Shown here in pieces: positions 55,971 through 64,000 of a stretch of DNA of 64,000 bases. The notes beneath the pieces are model-generated. The model made no database searches. It saw nothing but the letters and a program-made list of their open reading frames with translations, and was not told the DNA's origin. Origin of the DNA: Pezicula radicicola (lineage: Eukaryota; Ascomycota; Leotiomycetes; Helotiales; Dermateaceae). The position numbers and the translations under genes are program-made. The DNA lies in assembly GCA_003008705.1 (NCBI GenBank), contig PDUO01000022.1, positions 24,549-88,548 of the forward strand, written 5' to 3'. Positions within the stretch are counted from its first letter, which is position 1, and each line of letters opens with the position of its first letter.

Positions 55971-56924
55971 TAGTCCGTTCATAAGATTTGCTAATTTTGG
56001 TCTGCTTGGGTACTTTTGAACAAGGTCCATTTTTGTCTCCTCCTTCAAACACGTGATTAAGGATGAACCACGTCTATCACATTATTGTCCAGTCATCTAG
56101 GGCTTTCGCTCCTTTTATCTTCAGTTGTCCGTCCACCTCCATGCATAAACATTCAAATCAGCAAGGCCTAGATGCTTCTTTAAAATATTATTGTGGTTAT
56201 TGTAGCTGAAAAGTGAGAAATGAGTGGTTAGATGTCCTTATCTCGGTGGTGCATTAAAGAACAGTAGCTTGTCTGCAACCCGGGTATAGGGTAAGAGGAA
56301 GACCACTAGTGAAAACGAGCTAATGCAGGCAATATCTAGGCAGCCATAGATAGTTCGCTTGGTAGTCCCTCACCTTCCTACGCCGCTGTCATAAATCGGC
56401 CTCTTAATAAGCTGTCAAGAGGTATTTCCCATACAATTATGCGACTCTGCGGTTTGTAGTAGCTTACTAGATCCCGAGATGCCGGAAGAGAATACGTTAG
56501 AACTTGCTATATTTTTGACTTGCGGCTGAAGTATCTCTAGTTGGTGAGGCTGAGCTAATCGAGGAGTCCACATTCTAGCCTAAGCGGGTTTAACTTTTAA
56601 ATATAAACAATCCTATAGGTTAATAACCTGGACAGACCTCTGGAAGACCAAAGTGTTCCCTGTAGCGGGGGTTCGGTAATCTAGTGCGGTGTAGATCGAC
56701 GACATGAGACTAGAAAAACAATCCACAACTTGAACCTAACTTCGGGAAGATAAAAGCAAGTGACGGAACAAACAAAAAAAGCGTATATATGTGTTAGCGG
56801 CTGATTGGCACAGCAAATTTGGTTTATATTGGCTGTTGCACAGCTCGCCGGAATAGAGAAGGATGATATGGCTATGAGATTGGGCCGTGCTTGATTGCAC
56901 ATCTATTTCAAATTTCGTTAAAGT

Positions 56925-56949
56925 TATCCCATAGCCCGCCAAAGCGCCA
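56925..56949. repeat. Left 25-bp TIR
   Basis: TATCCCATAGCCCGCCAAAG plus GCGCCA. It is the exact reverse complement of 58879-58903. Confidence 0.85.
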
Positions 56950-57059
56950 AACCCCTGTAATTACATCACGTGATTCAACCCCATCAAAACTTGACAACAC
57001 CATGAGTTTCATATACTTTTCTTAATAAAACCACCAATATACCTTTAAAAGATATAAAA

Positions 57060-57988
57060 CCAGACTCTATAGATCCAGGAACCTTACGCCCTAATCTACC
57101 ACCAGCTACAGAGATTGGAACTGAATTTAAGCCTATGTATTACCCGAATTTCAATAAGAAAATCAACCTCCCTCCTTATATTACTCTAGTAGACGTATTC
57201 ACTATCTAGAGCCTCTTTTTCCCTACTAAGTAGTTGTAGAAGATAGTTGAGAATATAAATAACTATAAGCTCTAAGAGTAGAGTAGCTAGCCTTGAAATA
57301 AGGGTATATAGAAGTAGATTCTAATAACCTTAGAAGAGTTATATATATTTCTTGGAATATAAATATATATAGGTTTATATATTGAGAATGAGATCCTAGA
57401 CTATTAGTCTTATTTAGAAGTAATACTATAGTATACTATAGTTTAGAATACTATAGAGAAAGGTTATTAGGAAGATATAAGTACTTAGATCTATATTTCA
57501 AAGTCTAATATACTTAATGTTTTTAGGATAATAATATATAACTTATAACTCTAATTAATAGCTTACTAACTTCTTTTTTACTATAGATAGAACCTCTAAA
57601 TACTTATATAATATTAACTACTATATAACTATAGATACTAGGCTAGGATATTATAATAGATAAGGCTATAGTATAATTCAAGGGTAGATTAAAAGATACT
57701 CTTATTATACCAAAGAAACTAATACTAGAAGGTTATAAGATATAGTATATAGTTTAGAAAGGTTATATACTTTGTTAGTACTAGTATAAGAAGGGTTCTA
57801 AAGCTAGAAGAGGTCTATAAGGGGTAAAGCCTCTAAAATAACTTAAGATAAATAAGATAACTATAGTAGTATTATACTTAATTTTATAACTCCTAGAGGC
57901 CTAGTCTACCTATTATATATATCTAGATAATCTTTTTATAAATATAAAGCTTCTATATATACTCAGAGATTATAATATTAGAGTAATA
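57060..57988 (+). pseudogene. piggyBac (DDE_Tnp_1_7-type) transposase relic
   Basis: Plus-strand translation gives an L-E-E-L-Y-I-F-L-G-I-N-I-Y-I-G segment near 57330 (the family's first helical block), then in another frame near 57655 D-K-A-I-V-(stop)-F-K-G-R-L-K-D-T-L-I-I-P-K-K. This corresponds to the second catalytic region (D-E-x-M-x2-F-K-G-R), followed by E-G-Y-K-I and K-G-Y-I-L. Many TAG/TAA stops and very high AT mark it as RIP-damaged. The gene continues into the gap at 57989. Confidence 0.7.
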
Positions 57989-58808
57989 NNNNNNNNNNNN
58001 NNNNNNNNNNNNNNNNNNNNNNNNNNNNNNNNNNNNNNNNNNNNNNNNNNNNNNNNNNNNNNNNNNNNNNNNNNNNNNNNNNNNNNNNNNNNNNNNNNNN
58101 NNNNNNNNNNNNNNNNNNNNNNNNNNNNNNNNNNNNNNNNNNNNNNNNNNNNNNNNNNNNNNNNNNNNNNNNNNNNNNNNNNNNNNNNNNNNNNNNNNNN
58201 NNNNNNNNNNNNNNNNNNNNNNNNNNNNNNNNNNNNNNNNNNNNNNNNNNNNNNNNNNNNNNNNNNNNNNNNNNNNNNNNNNNNNNNNNNNNNNNNNNNN
58301 NNNNNNNNNNNNNNNNNNNNNNNNNNNNNNNNNNNNNNNNNNNNNNNNNNNNNNNNNNNNNNNNNNNNNNNNNNNNNNNNNNNNNNNNNNNNNNNNNNNN
58401 NNNNNNNNNNNNNNNNNNNNNNNNNNNNNNNNNNNNNNNNNNNNNNNNNNNNNNNNNNNNNNNNNNNNNNNNNNNNNNNNNNNNNNNNNNNNNNNNNNNN
58501 NNNNNNNNNNNNNNNNNNNNNNNNNNNNNNNNNNNNNNNNNNNNNNNNNNNNNNNNNNNNNNNNNNNNNNNNNNNNNNNNNNNNNNNNNNNNNNNNNNNN
58601 NNNNNNNNNNNNNNNNNNNNNNNNNNNNNNNNNNNNNNNNNNNNNNNNNNNNNNNNNNNNNNNNNNNNNNNNNNNNNNNNNNNNNNNNNNNNNNNNNNNN
58701 NNNNNNNNNNNNNNNNNNNNNNNNNNNNNNNNNNNNNNNNNNNNNNNNNNNNNNNNNNNNNNNNNNNNNNNNNNNNNNNNNNNNNNNNNNNNNNNNNNNN
58801 NNNNNNNN
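57989..58808. other. Assembly gap (820 N)
   Basis: A run of N follows AT-rich transposase relic sequence. The non-round length suggests an estimated gap. Confidence 1.
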
Positions 58809-58878
58809 ATTTTCTACCTGAATTCAGTGATATATACGATCTGATTGGCTAATAAACCCATGTTACTTAAGCGAGTTC

Positions 58879-58903
58879 TGGCGCTTTGGCGGGCTATGGG
58901 ATA
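58879..58903. repeat. Right 25-bp TIR
   Basis: TGGCGCTTTGGCGGGCTATG plus GGATA, pairing with 56925-56949. Confidence 0.85.
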
Positions 58904-59259
58904 GGACAAGCAAGGAGAATATCTGCCTGAAAATTCGGTTTACTACTGTATTGTGATTCTCCTCTGACCGCCACTGTTGTGTTACGCAGCTCCCGCTGTC
59001 GCCGCCGACTAATTGGGATTGATTTTGCTTATCTACTGCAAGTCTCAATTCAGACCAGTGACAATGGTTAAGTATGAGTCACTGTTTAGCATGAAGTCAA
59101 TCGTGCACGTCCTGGATGGAGGCCACTCCCTTTTCGGTAAAGATACTGTATCCACTGCCATTATCTAGAACTAATATTTGATCTACATCAGCGTTGAAAG
59201 CCGTCATATATTACCTCTATCTTTAAGTATAGTAAACAAACTCCCCTCACTTACTGAAA

Positions 59260-61031
59260 ATGAATCCTGAAGGGGTCTTCAGACTACGCTCAACATCTAA
59301 AGAAATGCCCGATGCCAGCAACGCGACAAACGGAAAGCTTGAGAGAACGGAACTTGTACAGATGTATAAACCTCATTTGCGTCTTTTAAAACAAAAACCT
59401 TTACAAAATGGTCTTGGAGAGCTGATAGAGACTCCAATATTTACTACCGCTGCTTTCAACCATTCAGAGATGCTGCCTCTCAACAAATATCAGACGACTT
59501 TTCCTCAGTATGGCTTGCTAGCAGGTCTCACAGAGGTTCTTGATAACGAGACTCAGGCAGGCGAAATACCAAAAGACCCGCGCGTCTTTTTCAATATTGC
59601 TACGCCTTCAAGCATTTTTATCTGCGGCTCCCAGGGTTCTGGCAAGAGCCATACCTTGTCCTGCTTATTAGAGAGCTGCTTGATGACATCCAACGCAAGC
59701 AAGCTTCCCAAGCCACTGACGGGACTTGTTTTCCATTACGACACTTTCATCTCTGACCACGGCGGTTCCCCGTGCGAAGCAGCGTTCCTTTCTTCGAATC
59801 CTAAGATTAAAGTACGCGTTTTATGCGCACCAACAAATCTCAGGACAATCCAGGTGTGTTTTCAAACAGAAGTCATCTGGGTATCAACTGACTTGACTAC
59901 AGCTCGCATATCATGCCTTGGACGTTGAGATTGAGCCTCTCGAAATAGACGAAAATGATCTTAACACCAAACGGATGCTAGATCTTATGGCCGTTAGTAA
60001 GGATGACGGGCCTATGCCTTTATACCTTCATACCGTTTACCGTATCCTACGTGAGATGCGGCTAAACCAGCAGTCAACAGGAGAGCCATTCAAGTATAAT
60101 GAATTCCGGCGCCAGATCATGGAAGCCGACCTGAGTCCTGGTCAGCTCGGTCCGCTGCAGCAACGTCTCGACACACTAGAGAGTTTCATGGTGCGAGATC
60201 AAGCTTCTGAATACAAGACGAAGAAGGGGAGAAACCATCCGAAGAGGAAAGGAAATGACTGGACTCCAGAGGTACGTACACTGAAGACACAGAAGACACA
60301 ATTGGCTGCAGCTGACACCTACAGCCGGGTTGCCTTACAATAGTCGATCTTTCCTGTCCCTGTGTCACACCGGAAGGTGCTTGTTCATTGTTCAATATAT
60401 GTCTAAGTATCTTCCTCGAACAACAGACGTCTTGCGGCCGTGTTGTAGCGTTGGATGAAGCTCACAAGGTGCGTAGACTAGGAGAAGACTATTCCTCGCC
60501 CTGTGCTACGATTCATTAACGCACTTTTAGTACATGAATACCTCAGCCGAAGCATTGACCTTGACTAACACTCTGCTGTCAACCGTTCGTCTTCAGCGCC
60601 ATCTTGGCACCCGTGTTTTCATATCTACCCAGGAACCAACTATCTCGCCAAAGCTTTTGGATCTGTCTTCTGTGACAATTGTTCATCGCTTCACCTCACC
60701 AGACTGGTGGAACAGCCTAAAAGAACATCTTGTTGGTGCGTCTTTTTGTTATTTCGAGTCATCGGCATCAGGAGACAAACCGGATGGAGAGTATGATAAG
60801 ACACCATGGAAAGTTGCCAGAAAGTCGCAGATATTTGATGAAATTGTCAATTTAAACGTGGGCGAGGCTTTATTGTTCGCCCCAAATGCAGTAGTTGGAT
60901 TTGACGAAGGTCAGACTAGAGAACAAAGAGGGAATGGAGTGAGAGTAAAGCGCCTCGGTGCTGAGCATTTGAGTGTCAGAATGAGAATGAGGCTGACAAC
61001 AGATGGAGGCAAGAGTGTGATGGCAGCTTGA
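59260..61031 (+). CDS. P-loop ATPase, HerA/FtsK-like, 535 aa, four exons
   Basis: Exons are 59260-59853, 59903-60271, 60325-60468 and 60531-61031. Introns of 49, 53 and 62 bp all have GT-AG ends and phase 0, and the joined frame is open from the ATG to TGA. Walker A G-S-Q-G-S-G-K-S lies at residues 123-130, Walker B V-V-A-L-D-E-A-H at about 361-368, and an I-S-T-Q-E-P-T sensor segment at about 400-406 followed by a hydrophobic V-T-I-V-H-R-F strand. That order, with a TQ-x-P after the DE box, is typical of HerA/FtsK/TraG-class ATPases. The central 200-290 region is helical and charged and probably a lineage-specific insertion. The substrate is unknown. It is one of the few intact genes here and lies next to a transposon. 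Confidence 0.85.
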
Positions 61032-61827
61032 CCTGTTGTGGTTTATTGCTTGTATTGCTTGAAGCTAAGTGTAGCTCAAAATCAAAAGTCTGAATTATTT
61101 GAAGCTGTTTCAATCTTTAAGCGGTTTATCAAAGGTTTTTACTCTAACACTTTCTACTCAAGACTGTACTTTCAATTCGAGACTCCCTGTTTCAGGAGGG
61201 ATGCGGGGTCATTCGTCAGATCACAGGGATACTGGTTAAGCTCCAGGGTCGCGAGGCCGTTAGATTGAAGGGTCGCTCCACCATTTTCTTTGCCTACCTG
61301 GACGGCCGTGGTGGCCATAGCTATACGTTAGGAACATTTTGTGAATAAGGTTTAGATGGTGGTTCTAGAAGTCAATATTGCTTTCCTGGTTCTGCTATCT
61401 AAAGGATCTGTGAAAAGATTGAGAGTCTTGTATCCTCTATCTCGGTTTTCCTACTTTTGTCCTTGAGCATTCTTGAGTTCCTTTTTTAGATCTATAGATG
61501 CGGGTCCGCATGAGAGGAAGCAAAGCTATTTCTGGAAATCTACTTTTAGAAGACTACAAGATACGGGGTGCTGATATCAATAGTATCCTGTTCTTAAGAA
61601 CATGCTAGTGTACTTGCATTTCTGATTACAGAGGCGCTCTGTTAGTGAGGACGTTCATACGAGATTGACATGACTTTATTTCTACGTTACAGCTGTAGAA
61701 GCAATGCTCAAGCACCAATTAACTACAATCAGCAACCGCATAAGATACTTCACACTTGATATCCATATTGAAATTTACCGTTGCTTCCAAACAACATGGT
61801 CTGGGACTGCTAAGGCTTAAACCAAGA
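61032..61827. other. Convergent intergenic region
   Basis: This lies between the ATPase stop and the dynamin stop (genes face each other), so it should hold two 3' UTRs. No gene is seen. Confidence 0.6.
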
Positions 61828-64000
61828 TCATGTTTCTTCAAATACTGCCCGTTTCGCAGCAAGTCTCATCTTCTTATCTTTCTTCCTAGCAGAGAACGAA
61901 AGTCGTTCTTCTGGTGGTGGAGCAGATTCAGCCTCGGGTTCCTCCACGGCTTCTGGGACATCGGGCTCCTCTGTGATCTCTGCAATCTCTTTGCTCGAGG
62001 ACTCGGATTTTACAGAGACTATGCTGCCAGAGCTGTAGGACCTATCCGAAAGGGGTCTTACGTCTTCCTCACGCCCCTCGTCAGAGTTGCTAGAATCGTA
62101 GTTCATAGAATTAAACCTGGAGCCTCTTTGACTCGTGCCATCATCTGTACCTATCTAGCACATCAGTACTGGTTTAGAAAGAGACAAGGTAAGCGTATTT
62201 CTTACCCATGACCGCAACACCAATGAAGCGCTTACAAGTCTCAGAACCTTTCATGAGAACGTCTAGTTGTCTAGTCAATTGTTCGCGCTGGGCGCGATTC
62301 TCTTCAGATTCACCAGCGATGCCGGTAACGAGTTCGGCGGGCATGGATGCGACAGATATAGGAGAGAAGATATCATAAAGTGGGCAGATAAGTTTGGCCT
62401 CGATGACTTCGACAGCGACATCGTCGACAAACCGTTTCAGGGCAACCTGTTCAAGCACAACACAAGTTAGCTAGTGGGTCCGTAGAGGTAGGGAAGGATA
62501 CAAAGAAAGGAAGCAAGCGACCTTGTAGTAAGCCTCCATACAATCTAAAGCCTCGGAACATGCAAAGCGATGCATGTCGGGTTCTGTACGTTGCATAAGA
62601 GCCGCTACGAGCGGGTGGAGATCTATGTGCTGGTTGAGATATACAGAATCAAGGGAGGAGACGCCAAAGAAACCTTTGATGATCCTCGTGTATTCATCCT
62701 TGCTTCGTTCGTTCCGAACCTTCTGGAGAGCTTCGGTGAAATAATGGTTGTATGTAATTGGATGACTTTTCTGATGCGGCGTTAGCAGTTCAGTGCCTTT
62801 TGTGTTCAGAATTCCTAATAGTTGATTCAAAGCAGGCTCGAAGATCTTCTGGAAGAGTGCTTTAGAGGTTGCAGCATCAGCGATGTAGGTGGTTGTTAGA
62901 CTGAGGAATTCTTTAGCAGCGTTCCAGACTTTTTCGATGTGGCTCCGGGTGATCGCTTCCCAGGGAGATGATTGTTCCAGGAACAAATCTGCCACTATCA
63001 TGGGATTGAAGGTTCCCGGCAACTCTCGACCCTTAGTCCTCCGCATCAGGTGCTGTATATGATCTATGAATTCTTCTCTCGTAATCGCAGTCACCCCGCT
63101 AGGAACAGCCGTCTTATTTGGAGAGTTGACAATCTCACGTTGGTGGCCTCGGCTAGCAATACGTTCTGCGAAGTCTAGGTTGAGGTTCTGTACTACGGCC
63201 CGTATGCGCTTTTGGTAACCGGATTCAGACTCGGCGTCCTCAAAGAATGGATCGTTGTACGTGCCATCCACGGACGCTTTGATCAAAGAGTGAAATGACT
63301 GACTAATATGGAGTAAATACAGCCGCTGTTCGTCCAAGGTTGCTCGAGGTTCCCCCAGCTTATCAAGCCGACTACGGCAGGCTTTGGATTTGATCTCGAT
63401 TTCATTAATCAAGCTAGGTAGTTCGGCAGCAATCTGTCCGAGAAGGACCTTGCTAAGCCTCTTCCGTAACTTATCGACACCAAGGAGCGAACGAGACAGA
63501 TCTTCCCATATTCCTTGTGAGAAGAATCCCTCTTCCTTGATGTCGCGATCAACCAACGACCACACTCCCGTTTCAGAGTCCATGTTTTTCAAAACATGCC
63601 ATCCAAGACGGAACTCTACGTCTTGGTTTCTTGCAAGAGAGACGTACATGGCTTCGCTCTCAGAACCGGCAATCAAAGTGTCTGGTTTTGTGATAACGCC
63701 TAGCGTTCGATTGCCCCTTTTATCAGCAGCACGAGCGAGCTTCAACACGATCTGGTTCGCATAGTCGTTCTTGGCCGAGACCACTGCGAGAATGATGCTT
63801 CTGGGTTCTTTCATATAGGCTTGAACAACGTCTTGTACTAGTTCGACATCGGAAGCAGATTGCTGCTTTGTCTCGGAGTGGATGAGTCCAGGCAGGTCCA
63901 CAATAGTCAGGTGAGGCCGATCGGGACCTGAGACCTCAACACGAAGGAGGTCTTTCGAGAAAGCTCTGCCATGTGTTGAGATTGCCATAGCTGCTTTTGC
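61828..64000 (-). CDS. Dynamin-family GTPase, C-terminal part (5' end outside window)
   Basis: Minus-strand exons are 64000-62522 (open at the window edge), 62446-62206 and 62150-61828. Introns of 75 and 55 bp have GT-AG ends (donor GTAAG in the second) and joining phases agree. In this window the G3 motif D-L-P-G is at 63898-63887 and the G4 motif T-K-P-D near 63690. The P-loop (G1) and switch I must lie beyond 64000. The stalk/middle region follows, then in exon 2 a helical GTPase-effector-like segment, then a Ser/Glu-rich tail ending K-K-D-K-K. The A-K-A-A-M-A sequence before the first ATG is in frame and family-like, so that ATG is not the start. The pattern fits fungal Mx/Vps1-like dynamins, which act as membrane-remodelling GTPases. 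No breaks are seen. Confidence 0.9.

Larger units (their letters stand above)
56925..58903. mobile_element. piggyBac-like DNA transposon spanning an assembly gap
   Basis: Perfect 25 bp inverted termini, TATCCCATAGCCCGCC... at 56925-56949 and its reverse complement at 58879-58903, enclose a relic of a piggyBac-type transposase. CCC-initial termini suit piggyBac, but the expected TTAA target duplication is not visible at the flanks. About 820 bp of the interior is unknown sequence. Confidence 0.65.

Overview
The window looks like nuclear DNA of a filamentous ascomycete (Pezizomycotina). Genes carry 47-75 bp introns with GTAAG/GTACG-type donors and CTAAC/CTGAC-type branch sites. Long AT-rich blocks are dense in TpA. 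Repeats carry many TAG/TAA codons where related families have Gln or Trp, the usual footprint of repeat-induced point mutation (RIP, CpA to TpA). Several fungal-specific families are present (DUF3435, HET, NACHT and NB-ARC NLRs). Species cannot be fixed from this sequence. This is an accessory, transposon-rich compartment with only a few intact genes.

Layout. 1-6140: AT-rich Ty1/Copia graveyard with four related LTR-like repeats, a minus-strand pol relic and a plus-strand gag relic. 6600-16930: plus-strand relics in series: DUF3435 (tyrosine-recombinase-like), a Myb/SANT-like piece, a NACHT-ankyrin NLR, an unassigned coding relic, and a long gene ending in a C48 (Ulp1-like) protease domain. 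17988-23661: two apparently intact spliced genes of unknown function (620 and 504 aa) on either side of a broken NACHT fragment. 24241-28951: a 4.7 kb TIR-bounded element carrying a RIP-damaged HET-NB-ARC-TPR gene. 29057-34615: minisatellites, a pogo/Fot-like transposase fragment, a bZIP gene split by one TAG, and kinase-like scraps. 34616-40950: poorly recognisable small ORFs and relics. 41056-46836: a complete but RIP-damaged Ty3/Gypsy chromodomain element with 152 bp LTRs. 47670-53175: a 5.5 kb element with the same TIRs as the 4.7 kb one, carrying a NACHT-WD40 NLR relic. 53204-55970: a BTB fragment and several tandem arrays. 56925-58903: a piggyBac-like element crossing an 820 bp assembly gap. 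59260-61031: an intact HerA/FtsK-like ATPase gene. 61828-64000: the C-terminal part of a dynamin-family GTPase gene that runs off the window.

Most notable. Two architecturally different NLR genes (HET-NB-ARC-TPR and NACHT-WD40) each sit inside elements bounded by the same ~130 bp inverted termini next to TA dinucleotides. A third, unpaired terminus lies 137 bp from a NACHT fragment. This suggests a transposon family that carries or captures NLRs. The DUF3435-plus-NLR context also raises the possibility of a decayed Starship-type giant element, which is not proven here. In several relics the apparent RIP changes fall on key residues (RT catalytic aspartates, protease cysteine, Walker A, zinc ligands).
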